Positions 1 to 12,600 of a stretch of DNA of 64,000 nucleotides are shown here, piece after piece. Location: positions 1-64,000 of the forward strand of contig NW_019776060.1 in assembly GCF_001039355.2 (NCBI RefSeq). Direction: 5' to 3'. Below the pieces are notes generated by a model. It made no database searches and was not told the origin of the DNA. It saw only the letters and a program-made list of their open reading frames with translations. Each line of letters begins with the position of its first letter. Within the stretch, counting starts at the first letter, position 1. The DNA comes from Lingula anatina. Taxonomy: Eukaryota > Brachiopoda > Lingulata > Lingulida > Lingulidae. The translations under genes and the position numbers were made by a program.

Positions 1-24
1 AGAAAAATTTAAAAAAAAAAGATC

Positions 25-69
<45 letters not shown>

Positions 70-2464
70 ACACTTGTAATTGTAGCAGGTAAAAAGAACC
101 AAAAGAAAACAAATATCCTTCTAAGAAACGTGTATGAACAAACCACACTTAAAACTTACAGATTAAAATCATGTTTCCAGTGAAAACGGATTCTGATGAC
201 ATTTTTATATTCCATAACACAATGTCTTTGTAATTCCAGATAACATTTCTACATAGCCATTTTTGATCAGATCCCATCAGTGGTAAATCTCAATTATGTT
301 AACCAATGGAAACATACAACCAAATTTCAAAGAGAAAATAAAATTTTCGAAAGTTGTCTTGACAGGTAAGCTGACGAATCTTGGGTCAAACTTGTCTAAA
401 ATTTTTTATCTTGTAGTCAAGACCATCTTTTAATTCAAATTCTTACAGTAAATAAGTCTCCATCAATAATCCATTAACAAGTGTCGAGGTCAAAGAGTTA
501 ATACAGCATTCTCCATATGTACTCAAAGCTAGAACAACCAAAGGGTTAATCCCACATTATATTGACGTTTTCAAAATGAATAGAAAAAAGGTTCATTTGT
601 ACCTAATTCAGGAGGAGAAAAAGCAATCATTCTCTTATTGAAATGGGAGTTATGCCAAAGGTAGAAAAAGTGAATCAAAAATTCTTTATTTACTTTAGAA
701 GAGACCAGGAGTAAAAAGGAGAAGCAAATACCATACTGACTTCTTTGGCTGTCGAATATTAAGTGAACAATTATTAAATCGATACCGAGATCAGAAAGGG
801 GGCAGCTTTTATATCTTTTTTTTTTCTTTCATGTGAACTCTCACGGAGAGATTTCCTTGATGAAATAATAATTTCTGGAGAATTTCACCATCACATGAAT
901 GATAACTTTGTCACCCAATCAATACTGCGCCTGAATATTTTGTCACTGGTAAATTTCAGTCAAAGGGGGACTGGGAAGGGGGGGGGGGGGTAGGCCTGAC
1001 CTGTCATGACTTGCACTAAGCAAACAACTATGAGATCTATTTTCATTATTGAGCAGCCATTCAAATTCTTCAAACATTGCAAACAGCTTTTCTTCTACCA
1101 CCACCAGTGTGAACTGAGAGTTATTTATTCAGTATTGAGGTAATAGTTCAAGGTTGTTACAGAGATTTTCTCTCTCTTTCTCTCCCTTTCATGGGTAGTT
1201 TTGAATACATAGTGTCTGTAGTTTATGACATGCTTCAATAATTCCAATAAAACTTCTCACTCACATATTACTTTGTTGCTGTCCCGATAGGACACAACCA
1301 ATATGTCAACCATTTACAAAGAAGTCAATACCAAATATTAACAAAACTTTCAAGAAAGTCAAGGTCACTAGGTGTAATGTACTGAAGGAGCTTAATAGAT
1401 CATCTCTCCATTAAAGAGTTCCCATCTTAATAAGATGCCACCCAGAGTTCAAATACTGCCCTTCTGTCCTCCTATCCTTCTGTATTTCAAGGCCTCAAGC
1501 CATCTTATTTATAACTGACAACAAAAGACCTTCGCTGTTGTCAGATTTTTGCACCAAGTTGCCCAGTGACCTAGATGTCAGGCAGTTTGACAAAATATGA
1601 AAGAAATGCAGGAACCAATCTGCATCAAATATATTTTTGGGATCATCAAAAAAAGAAACAAAACCCTTTTCATTCTTAATTTGTCTTCTTTTGATAATCT
1701 TTTCCTCAATCTTATGTCTTGATGTACTGTAAAATAAATCTGCACCAGCACACTTATAAAAACTTGTTTTATCTTAGGAAAAGATGGTATCTGGCACTGG
1801 CAAAACATTACAGATTAGAGAAGCTTAGACCCACCAAATAACATTTACTATAACTTATAAGAGTCTGGTGAGGAATGTTCTATACACATAAGCTTGGCCT
1901 GGTATTCTCAGCTTACAGGAATGTGAGCAGCTCGAAGTGTATTTCTTAAATGCCACAACTCAGATTATGTATCCCAGTGCTCCCTCACATTTTAACCTTA
2001 GATCTGCATTATCCGTCTTTATGTTAAGAATATGCAGATGAAAACAATGATGACAGTTTTCCAACATGTTCAAAATTGGGAATTTTTTTCAGCAAAGCAT
2101 TTGTAGATACCTTTCAACTCACGGGTTGAAATTAGTAGATCTGTTGTTATGCAAATTCTATTTGAAGAGTAAACAATCTTTCTTCAATTTGGAATTTTAT
2201 AAGAAGCAATTTCTTAGGCCGAACCTTTCTAATTTCTAGAAGAATTAGTCCTTATTCAGATCAGGGAAAAAAGCTATAAATTAGATAAATAGAGCCAAAC
2301 AGAAGAATATCCTCTTAGACGCGTGTCAAAAGTGACTAGGGATCAATACCAGGATGTTCCAACAGAGACGCATTACCTAATGCAATGATTTGTCAAACAG
2401 ACCAATGAATAAGCAAGTAAACATATGGACAAGCAAAAGATGGGAGTTTTTCTAAGATACTTAC
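1..2464. other. Intron 3' of KANSL1 exon 2, no exon seen
   Basis: On the minus strand this follows the exon 2 donor of KANSL1. I find no exon of the expected C-terminal part (PEHE domain) here, so the rest of the gene must lie beyond the left edge. The stretch holds a poly-A run at about 30-68, a short G run near 976-990 and otherwise AT-rich unique sequence. Confidence 0.6.
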
Positions 2465-3360
2465 CGTGCGAGAACGACAAGACAGCATGGTATGAATGGT
2501 CAAGTAGAGCCACCCTCTCCGGCACTGGCATGGTGTACTGGTCAATGGACTGGACATTGTTGTACCGTCCACCACACAAAGAACAACTGGTCGTTGGAGG
2601 GTAACAATGACACGTCACCGTCGACAACCGTGCAGCTTTACGATTCAAGTGATGCACACCGAAGGTTCGCAGTAACTTCCTCTTTCTATAGCTTTTGACA
2701 GGGCGACAGCGTGCCGCTTGGCAAGTGGCATCGAGATTAGGCGAACCAACCGGGGAGGGGGTGGCCAGTCCCTGAGGGGTAGAGGAGTCTCCTGCCTTCA
2801 CTTTTTTACCACTACTGTCAGTTTCAGTTTCTGAAGAACTGGCAGGTTGAGCGCCACAGGGTGATAGAACACCGTTAGGTTTGGCAGGGCTATGTTTTCC
2901 TGAAGACACAGACGAAGATACAGAGGGTGCCGCTCCCGCTGCTGCTGTTGATGATGTTGCCGTTGCTGCAGTGGTGGCAGCAAGCGGGCTAGCCTGGATA
3001 GGAGAGTAACAGTTGCCAAGAGACTGTGTCAATTTAGATGACTGCTTGTCTATATTATTGAGCAGAGTTGATAGATTGCACGGTGACATTTCATTGCGCT
3101 TCTCAATATCTGCGATCTTGGCCTCAATAGGAGAAAGCTTTTTCCCGCCAGTCCTTGAGGGGCGATATCTGACCATAAGATCTTCGGGTTGAGGCGTCTC
3201 ACCAAGGACGACCTGCCCTTTTGCAGCCCTGATCTGACGATAGATATCGTTCTGCTGGCGTATGCGGTATTCGAGGTCTGACACTTGTGCCTGCAGCCAC
3301 GTCCACCTCGACGCTATCGATGAGCGCTCTGCTGCCCACTTCCATTCTCCCCGCCTGTGT
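2465..3360 (-). CDS. KANSL1: KANSL1 exon 2 (NSL complex subunit 1, middle part)
   Basis: Internal coding exon of 298 whole codons. The acceptor is TTTGCAG before 3360 and the donor is GTAAGTATC after 2465. It completes the split Leu codon from exon 1, giving LPLHRRGEWKWAAE across the junction, as in vertebrate KANSL1 (RRRSEWKWAAD). It continues with SRWTWLQAQVSDLEYRIRQQ, the most conserved KANSL1 block, then a Ser/Ala/Pro-rich linker. Near its end come a basic CRPVKSYRKRK segment, a Cys-containing SCSLCGGR motif and the VALLDHSYHAVLSF motif. KANSL1 is the nuclear scaffold of the NSL complex that carries MOF/KAT8. The open frame runs on past the donor only by chance. The PEHE region that binds MOF is not in the window. 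Confidence 0.93.
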
Positions 3361-5817
3361 CTGCAAACAAACAACAACATTCATTTAATATTTCAATATT
3401 CATTGTGAAGAAAATTCTACTGATGTACGTTCTTTTTTCTTTAAGCTTTTTCACGATAAATGTGATTTAAGAAGCTAGAAAAGAAAATATTTATACAGAC
3501 ATTTACCATGGAAAAGTGAACACATCTTCACTTCAACACTTATAAACAAAACAATTTTCTTTTTAAGAAATGATGAAAAACCCATTTCCCTTAAAAATAT
3601 CTATTAAGTTATAATCTGATTGTATTGCCAAGGTCGAAATCCCTATAAATCTTTTATGTCATTACATCTAGAAATAGAACGCTACAAGGATATCACCCTT
3701 GGTTACTGCCGTTTAACCACAAAAACAAGTTGACCTGATACATGTTCATGAGATTGGATTGGTTCACTAACTGATACAAGGCTTCACATAAGAAGAATTT
3801 TTATGGTTTTGACCTTCTTATGCTGACAATTCCTTACGGAATCCTGAGAAATCGCCAAGGAAAAGGAAAAGAAAAGTAATTTCAAAGCTGGATAAAATAC
3901 CAAGAAGCTGAATGTAGAACAGCAGCAATCTTTAACCCCTAGATTACACATGGATCATCAACATGGCCTCCAGTATATATTTTAGGCAATCCATAAGTAG
4001 AAACCTCTGAACTTCTTGCAAAATAGTTAGAAGTAATTTCTGCAGACATTTTCATTTATCAATTCTTTCCTTTTATTTTCTGCCAGTCCAAGTATGGTTG
4101 AAAAAAAAAAGTACTTTGTGGTGAACTTCCATAAAACCCACAATAGTACCTTTGCAAGTAAACACTTCATCTAACAGAACCCACATAATATTGATGTAGT
4201 TAACAGGCATGGACCTTTCACTTAAATTTCAATAAGTCATCCTCCTCCTCCTCCTCTCTCTCTCCAACTCAGGAGCTCCCAAATAATATTTTTTCATGTT
4301 CATCAATTCATGCTTATTCTTAGCTTCTACAAAAATGACTCATTTCCTCTGTACAGTTCAATAACTTCACTTCCAAACCCTAGAAGTTAAGTAGGAAACG
4401 GCATTTCTGCTGTAAAGTCACTTACAGTTGCAAATAACAACATAGCACTTGGAAAAAATTGCTACGTTTAATAACTGTATGATTGCCATTGCAAGAGGTG
4501 CTGTGTGATCCTTGAGCAGATATAGTTGTTTTGACAGATCTACGTGAGGTTCTATTGTAGTTGTAAAGGAGAGTGGTGGTTATGGTTAGTGCAATATGAA
4601 CATCGTTTTGCATCAGCAACGCCATATATGAAAATAGTCGAATTAAACAAAAACAATAATTACAATACAACATTGCAATCTTCTAAACACAGTGCCAAAA
4701 GGCAACAGGGATATACACCATAATAAATTCACATCTCTTTGGGTATGAAAATTGCACGAAAAACATTTCAGAATTTTGTTCTTGGTCCCATTGCAAAATC
4801 ACAGGGGACTTGTCCTGTTTCTTGGTCAGCAATCTTTTCCCTGGTCCACACACAAGGATCCAGTGCCAAAGGGCAGTTCTGTTCAATAGCAGTCTTTTTA
4901 AACCTAACAATGTGCTTCAATCACCAGGTAACGTCTCGCTGAACAAACTCCATGGCTGGCTATGCAGACTACAGGCGCATTGACAAAACGGGAATAGGTA
5001 AATACATTGTTTACTTTTCTATTATAGCAACTCCCCCACCTTGGTCAATAACACTTGGTAGTGGTGGGGACTGGTACGTGTACTACAGTATACCACGTTA
5101 CGTACCACGTACAGCCCACTTTCAGCAAATGCAGATGTACTATTACAGTACACTAAAATATATAATTTATGCATCCAAGGCAAGCTAAAAACACATTCAC
5201 AGCTGGGTTGACTCAGACTAATATAGACGCACTGGCGTCAGTGTGATCAGACATATGCTAATGTCTGCACATGGGGCTTTAAATGTCTCAATACTGGCTT
5301 GAAAATTCTACGTGAATAATGTAACTTTGTCAAATAATCTCAGCAGTTGAGTACCTATTTTTGTCTTTAAGTGTACTTTAAGATGACTCTGACAGCTTAA
5401 ATCAATATATATATATATATGCAAGTCTTCACAGACTGTCTGTATGTCCTTTTTTTTCAGGAATTAAATTTATTTTCCCTTGTAAATCTTCACACAAAAA
5501 CAGACAAAACATAAAACCGAGGTCATGCTGGTTTTAAGTTAGAACATGCTTATGAAACCAAGACCACATCAAAAACAACAAGACTTTTCATGTTTTGCAT
5601 TCTCAGACAAATAAAATACAGTGTTATAAAATGATAAAAATATGAAATCCAAGTTATGCAAGCCTGGGCAACCTGCCAAGTTCTTCTAGTCTGAAATATT
5701 ATGCAGCTGACCCTAAGTAATTCATATCATATCACCTAGCCTTAATTTCAATATTATCTAAACTGCGATATGTCATAAAATAATACATCTTTCAAGACTT
5801 TACCTCTCCTCCTGATC
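3361..5817. other. KANSL1 intron 1, distal part
   Basis: Unique AT-rich intronic sequence with a (TCC/TC)n patch near 4240-4263 and a short (AT)n near 5407-5420. Open frames here (for example 4683-4910 on the minus strand) have no splice context or recognisable homology. On the minus strand a possible polyadenylation hexamer AATAAA lies near 5470, downstream of the tentative last exon of the nested gene. Confidence 0.5.
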
Positions 5818-6021
5818 TTATAACTCGTATTTTCTTTCTAAAAATATGTGGTGCAGGGAGCTGGCAAATATAACAACGTCCCATTTTGGGCTCAAACTAC
5901 TAATATCATCAGTATTTACTAAGTATTCACACATCTTCTCATCTAGAGGACAAATTCCAGCACCATCTGTCCTTATTTTGGCCAATTTTTTAAAAACTGT
6001 CTCTAACTCAACCATGAGATA
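5818..6021 (-). CDS. Possible terminal exon of the nested SFI1-like gene
   Basis: Open reading of 67 codons plus stop that begins right after a good acceptor (TATGTCTTTGTAG) in phase 0, the phase required by the donor of the upstream exon at 6586. It contains ICPLDEKMCEYL and WDVVIFASSLHHIF. The composition looks like real protein, but it does not look like an SFI1 repeat and I do not recognise the family. The WDVV..SSLHH string loosely recalls a Rossmann-type beta strand. It could be a genuine C-terminus, an unrelated exon or a chance frame. Confidence 0.3.
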   Translation of the reverse strand, partial: YLMVELETVFKKLAKIRTDGAGICPLDEKMCEYLVNTDDISSLSPKWDVVIFASSLHHIFLERKYEL

Positions 6022-6585
6022 CTACAAAGACATAATGGAAAACAGCCCAAAAAATGTGGGATCATGCAATAAAAAAACAATGCGTGAGGAAGGGAGCGGG
6101 ATTCTCTGGTTAGAACTACGTCAATGAGCAATGTGTTCAATTGATTTTTTTGCTGTTTTCAGGCTTGTTCTAGTAACCACTAGAAACAGATATGGTCTAA
6201 GAACGTGTATGTATTTCTTTATTCAGACTCATACACCAGAGTGAGGCAGTGAAAATGTTTAGAGATAATTAACACTGAAACATGACTAAGGTATGTACAC
6301 AAATCATTATCTACAAATGATCCGATTTTCTGGTGAACAGACACAGACTTCAAGTAGTGAAAGTAACCATTCACAAATGCTATCAAGAAGATGAGGCATA
6401 CTTTCACAACCTTATTTAATCTAATATCATCAATCTATAAAACAAAAATTTAATTCACAAAGCTTGGGGAAATTGAAGACACCACACATACCTATATGTT
6501 AGGTTTTGGATTGATCCGGAAGTGATGCTGGAAACAAGTGATAGAGGAGGAGGAGGAGGAGGAGGGGGGGGGCAGAGTTTCTCAC

Positions 6586-6676
6586 CTGGTCTGTGTGTCT
6601 CTTGTCCAAGTACAGCTGAAGTTTGTAAGCAAGATCTTTCTTCTTTTCTGTAAACTCCAACCAGCCTTGGAAAGCA
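6586..6676 (-). CDS. SFI1-like Trp-repeat protein, exon c
   Basis: A 91-nt exon between acceptor TATTGCAG and donor GTGAGAAAC. It takes two bases from exon b to form Ser and reads AFQGWLEFTEKKKDLAYKLQ onward to HTDQ, ending in phase 0. AFxxW followed by a basic helix is the SFI1/centrin-binding repeat pattern. The donor is followed by a (GGA)n and G run at about 6545-6572 on the plus strand. Confidence 0.6.
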
Positions 6677-6898
6677 CTGCAATAACAATAAATAATAACA
6701 TTAAAATAATAATAATAATAATAACTTTATAATTAAGGTAAAACATAGTGACACAAAGAAGGTCAATTAACATTTTTTAAACTGCACAAATTTTTCAACA
6801 ACTTAACATCAATAGTATGCAATTTAGAATGAAGATTCCACAGAAATTAGTGCTACAGTGATATAATAATAATAGTATAAACTTTATAATTCCAGTAC

Positions 6899-7137
6899 CT
6901 TGCTACCAAGCTGTCTATATAGTGTTGTTCAGCACAGTGCAGCTTCCAATATGTCTCCTTCCAGTGAGTAAACACTCGGCTCAACTGACGTCTACGGAAC
7001 TTGTCCTGCAGCTGCAACGCCATATTTTCCTGTGTCAGGTTCCTTTGTGCTTTCCAGCGCCAAAGACGGCCCAGGATGTACACCTTGCCCTTAAGAGACA
7101 GCTTGTTCTGGAGCCGGCCCCTCCAACACTTGAACGC
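6899..7137 (-). CDS. SFI1-like Trp-repeat protein, exon b
   Basis: A 239-nt exon with acceptor TTTTCCAG and donor GTACTGG, phase 0 in and phase 2 out. It encodes three Trp-centred helical repeats: AFKCWRGRLQ, ILGRLWRWKAQ and RVFTHWKETYW, spaced about 24-32 residues apart and rich in Arg, Lys, Gln and Leu. SFI1 family proteins carry such repeats as a long helix that binds centrin at centrosomes and basal bodies. The family call rests on repeat pattern only; another Trp-repeat coiled-coil protein is possible. Confidence 0.65.
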
Positions 7138-7773
7138 CTGGAAAATAACAGAATTTTACATGTAAACATGAAGTGTTTTTGTAAGTGCACCAAGTCACAT
7201 GACAATGAAACAATCAAAGAACGAAACAAAGAAAGTCACAGTAACAACAGTATCCATGAAATTCGCCAAAATAGTAACAAATTGTGCTATCTATGGACAT
7301 ATAACAAAATTAAATGTCAATAAAAGAAATTTTTGTTGTCTACGTTGTCTACAATTGTTATCAAATGGAAAGGCAGTGTATATGATATTTAAATCTAAAC
7401 AAATGTTTGAGTTTGTGTATTTGTAAAAAGATGATTTACAGACATGATGCAGTGACTGATCAAATTCTTTTAGGACCAACATATAATTTCTGACAGTCTG
7501 ATCAATAATTATATGATCCAACCTGTAAATGATTTTTTTTGGCAATGTTCAATTTACAACTGTGGACCAGGATATCAGTTCAAATTAGTTTTATGAAGCT
7601 GCTCTTCTTGTAATGTGTTGCCAAAACTGTAGTGTTCAAAACCAAGCAAATTGTTGTTAATCATACCCCATGTACTATGTAATAATGCATGTAAAGATAA
7701 TCATCTATTTTTGTATGTTTATATTTAGAGAATCAATAACAATGCATTATAGTTAATCAATTCAACCACGTAC

Positions 7774-7917
7774 CATAGCCAGGAGAACTTTTCTCCTCTG
7801 TCTCTCCCCTCTAGACTGCTGTGTCCTCTGCTTCCACTTCTTGGCCATCTTGACCACATTGTGATGAACTCTGAGCTGTTGGAACTCACTNCAGCTTCCA
7901 GAGTCTTCTAGTAAATT
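7774..7917 (-). CDS. SFI1-like Trp-repeat protein, exon a
   Basis: A 144-nt exon (48 codons, phase 0 to 0) with acceptor GGTATGCAG and donor GTACGTGG. It reads FQQLRVHHNVVKMAKKWKQR then a basic stretch ending KVLLAM, which continues directly into AFKCW of exon b. One base (7891) is n, in a TGN codon (Cys or Trp unless it is a stop); the frame holds across it. Further 5' exons are expected between here and 14328, but I could not identify them. Confidence 0.6.
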
Positions 7918-9469
7918 CTGCATACCACAAAGGCTCATCATAGAATGGCAAGATATTTATATAGATAGAGATAGCGGCAAATGTTGCCCAATTTATTTTT
8001 AGTCTAGGCTGTACCTGTGACAAAATATGCAATGCTACATTAAAAGGTAATCAAACAAGCTCGTTTTCAACTCATTTTGTTGATAGTTATTTAAAAGCAT
8101 ATGAACATTATTTTATGCAATATGGGCCTAAAATGCATGCAGGCAGACCCATCTTAGCAAATCTCCTGGTAAAAAGCCTACAGCTCTTCAGTTTAACCTT
8201 CGTTCAAGGAACAGATATAAAAGAGCCAAGATCCACCATTTTCCATATAGTTAATAGAAAAGGTCATAATTTTTTCAACAATGAGTCAACAAAAAAGTAT
8301 ACCAAAGGCCTCTGAGCATGCATGTTGCACAACGATAAATTATGCCAATGCACTCAAATGTGGCTACCACGTGACTTGGGTCTTTTGCGAAGTAAATTGA
8401 GATATGAATGGCAGATGAGGGTATTTGTGCCTAGATGAACTACAAACTGAACAAAAAATCAAGGGTCACTTTCGCAAAATGAACAGTGAATTTAAAAGTC
8501 GGTCGTAACGTTTAGTCCACATGATTAGTCTGCCTCAACTCTGGGCTAAAACACACCTCTAAAATAGTAATTTTTTGGTCTAAATAGTGAGTTTACATGT
8601 TTAAAATTAAAAACTGTCAATAATTTCTCATTGAATAGCTGACAACTAATGATTCATCTGGGGACAAAGTGGACTAACACTTAAACCAGTCTTAAATTTA
8701 CATAATTTTCTGTTGTAAGTTCCTAGAATAAACTAAGCTCCACTGCATGAAGACAGTGACCTAGTTTTTGACCCCTGTATGGAAACAAGTATGGATGAGT
8801 GGGCGGGTCCCTGGCTATCGTCCAACTTGTAAACCATCACTAACATACACATAAGTACTACTCAAACCTGTTTATAACCAGGCACTCCTGATAAATGGAC
8901 ATATCTTTTAAGTCCTTTTCAACCTGTTTTCTCACAACATTCATTTTTACAATAACAAAGTAATGGTTTCTACATTACCAAGGTCATTCTTTCATGGGAA
9001 CCCACCACATGATGACATCTGCCTGTCTGTTTCGTCCATTATTCATCAGAATGTGTGAGAAAATTAACAAAATGCAGTTAAATATAGGTGGCCATCTTTA
9101 CTGTGTTTGCCTTTTTAATGGAATTTAATTTCACAGCATTATCCTGCATGACCCACTTAACTCTAAAGGCCAAAAAGGTGCAGAAAAATATGATCTCTGG
9201 TCTTCAACTCAAATAATATATACATAAATTCACTTATATAACTTGCTAATGTGCCACACTGGCTAGCAACAGAATATTTATCAGATAATGGATTTCAAGT
9301 ACAGTGAGTTCAACATCTCGGTGAGTAAAAATGGTCGCATAATCAAGTTATTCTTAATAAACAAGCTTACTTGACCAATTCAACTCTAAATACCATTTTA
9401 ATTAAAACCTTGAGAGCTCAGAGGATTGGATTAAAAGGTGCTACATTTTTTTTTGTCAGGTGACTGGAG
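7918..9469. other. KANSL1 intron 1 / upstream of SFI1-like exons
   Basis: AT-rich sequence without a recognisable exon on either strand. Missing 5' exons of the nested SFI1-like gene might be here but are not visible by frame, splice sites and Trp-repeat pattern. Confidence 0.4.
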
Positions 9470-9636
9470 CAGGGGCAGATTCAGAGATATTTTCTGATGG
9501 TCTTCCAAAGTAACTTTGTTGACCCGTCCTCCATTTTTGACCGTCTTCCGACAGAAAAAATCGATACCCGTCAATGTAAACTTGAAAATCTGACCGTCTT
9601 CTGGAAGACCCAGAAGACGGCCTAAATCCGCCCCTG
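9470..9636. mobile_element. hAT-like MITE, copy 1
   Basis: A 167-bp element with ends CAGGGGCAGATT and AATCCGCCCCTG. Its interior is rich in the word AGACGGTC or its complement GACCGTCTT. A second copy in the opposite orientation lies at 24490-24638. CAGGGGCGGAT termini are common in hAT MITEs; an exact 8-bp target duplication is not clear here (GACTGGAG against TGGAGGTC). Confidence 0.65.
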
Positions 9637-12600
9637 TGGAGGTCCAGGCTCTCAGAGCTTGCTTAACAAGCTGTATTTTAAACAATCAGAACACATGAAT
9701 ATTGACTGGCTAGCAGTGAAGAGAGATGACATATTGAACAGTCTACATCAAGCACCTTAGACAGCATCTGACATCAGCTAACATTTATCTGAAGTGCAGA
9801 AGGGAAATTCTAATTCAAGATCTTTACTGGTGCATCCCTCTCTTCACAGTGAATGACCTCCATTATTCAAAGCCCATAACGTAACATTGACGCAAAACCT
9901 AGCACTCTTAGACCTCAAAGACCAAATTGATTTCTTGAAAGCGACAAAAAATTATTTATGTCTAAATGACGCAACTAAATGGTTAATCATCTAAACTTAT
10001 AAATTATTTCAGGACAACATCTCTCTACTCCTCATAAAAAAGTATGTCAAAGCATGTTTTTATTTTGCTCAACTGTCTGTTTTTATTCACAGGGATGGCT
10101 GATGTTATATAAAACATCTATCTACATATGCAACGTGCTGTAGTCAATGTTTCCTCACCAGGAAAAACTTCCCAGACATGACAAACCAAAAATGTGCCCA
10201 ACCACAATCACTTGATTATCCATGCAATGTTTCTGTACCCAGTATGAACACGTTCAGAACAGATGATCCTCAGACTAATTGACCCGCCAGCTAAATATGG
10301 CCGATCCCACATAAAAAGCGACGCCCCTGATTCCCTGATGAGCTCCCTGTTTTCAAACGGACCATAAAACTGTTCGGAAGTTTAATTGGTAGGCCCCTGC
10401 AACAATGGCACGTGTGGAGGCGGGGAGATCATCAGGGAATTAGCAGCATCATTTTTTAAGTAGAGGCGGCCATATTTAGTTGTTGAATCAGTCAGTCTGC
10501 AGATCATTCGTCCTGAATGTGCTCTATGTCGTTCTTTAATGAGGCATCAGGTCAACCCCCCCCTCCCCCCCCCTAAGTCAACTACTCAATTTGCAAGGAA
10601 AAACAAAGGTGTTCACTGGGATCAAGTGCAAATTCATAGCTTAAAATTTTCTGCATTTCAGCCTGGCATATTGGTGACCAAGCACCATGGGCCCATACAC
10701 ATAGATGTATATATAACGAAACATTTTCAATCAAGGAAAAAAAGAAAAATATGAATTTCTTTTGTTTCTGACACTAATATGTACAAAATCAGGAATACAT
10801 TTATAATATTTCTTATCAATTCTTCCTGTTTCGGTTTCTCTTTAAGGCAAACAAATGGGCAATACACTATTATTTTCCCAACAGCTCTGGCTAGAGCATG
10901 TACCTGATTCTGGGAAAATTTTGTTGTGTAAATTTCCTGGAAAACTTATCACTGCTACACTTAATGTCTAATACTCACTTTATGCCTTAAAGTACTTCAT
11001 ACCCTTTATGAACGGTAAGAACACAACCTGTGCCGACAGCGATATGCAGATTAGATGACTAGACCGTAAAGTAAGCTTGGTTGATAGAATAGGAGCCAGT
11101 TTCACAGAACTTAAACTAAAAACTGGTCTTTAAGTTCAAGACCAAATTTTATTCAGCTTTGCCCAAAATAATTATTGTTACTGTACTAGGAAATGAATAT
11201 TAAACTAAAACCTTTGAGATTTCCTGTCCCTACGGATATGGTTGAATGTGAGCAAACACAAACCAGTCTAATCACACCTTAAACCAACAACCTTAGATAT
11301 TTACATATTTACTCATCTCGGTATCATGAGATGGAGCAAGCTGACATCCTCCCCCCCCCCCCTCCCCTCTTCCTTGCAGTGCAAATAATACTACCTAGGA
11401 GATAAAACACATCCATTCCTTGCAGGGCTTTTCCTTTTCAATCAATCAACATCCATTGTTCCACTTTTCATCACAGCTGAGTATGACTCAACCTCTATAT
11501 CATATACATGTCTGGTCTCGCTCATAGTCAATGCTGTGCTCAGACATTTCCCCTAATCTAAGCTTTACTACAGACTTCTAGACAGATCAACTGATGTGTA
11601 AAACTCCTCATTTTTCGTAGGTTTACATTACACATATGGTAGTGGGGATAGTATTCTGCAGTCATATTATAGATAGATCTACGAAAGCAGCTGTTCTATA
11701 AAGAGTTAACACATGTTGTGAAAATATCCACCTCTGTGTTTAAAGGGTTAAAAGGCCCAAGGTGAAAGTGCCAAGGGCAGAACAACAGTGTCCATTCATC
11801 ACTACCAGGTTGGTCTGCATAATTACAGTGCTGCTTGTAGGAGGGATTAAAAGGATTAACAGGAAAACCCTCCCAAATGCATGTAATGAAAAAATAGATT
11901 ATTAATAATTTACCTTTTTTAACTAGAAGAGTTGAAGACCTCCAATGAAAAGATTGTCTAAAGAACCTGATATTCTATCAGACTTTGCACAAGTTATAAG
12001 AGGCTGAACATTTCCATAAGTATTAAAATTAAAACACCCATCTTTTACGTCATAATAGGTCACAAATTACATGCCAAACACTCATTAACTTCCTGCTTAA
12101 TTTTCCTTCGTGTCACACCTTATGGAGAGATGCAATTAGGAAAACGTGATTTGTAGATGTCACACATTTCAGGCTGATATGAACTGTGGGGTTTTCTTAA
12201 AATGGCAGAACAACAGTGTCCATGAAAGTTTGAAAAAACGACACACCCATCAATAGCAATAGTCGTTTTATTCTGTGCTGCTTCCCAGTAATCATTCCAT
12301 AAGTATTGTATAGATCTGTATAATTTGTTGCTAAGTTGTTATGACTAGTGTAGAGAGCCTGTAAAATGTAATATGTATGCATTTTAGTGCTCAATAAAGA
12401 TTATATATATATATAAAATTCAAACTGCTCCACGTCTAGTTGCCACTAGTAGCTGCAATGTTAAAACTGTCTATCCCATGAGCCATCATCATTTACTTTC
12501 AAAAAGAAAAAAAAAAAAAAAATTCCTGGTGCAGCTGCACCTTCACCTTGCTTCTCACAGAAAAACTATTTCTAATCACCAGTGGTTTTCATTCCCATTA

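Noticed and set aside
4683-4910. Minus-strand 75-codon frame
   Set aside because: No acceptor or donor in the right phase and no recognised motif; likely chance.
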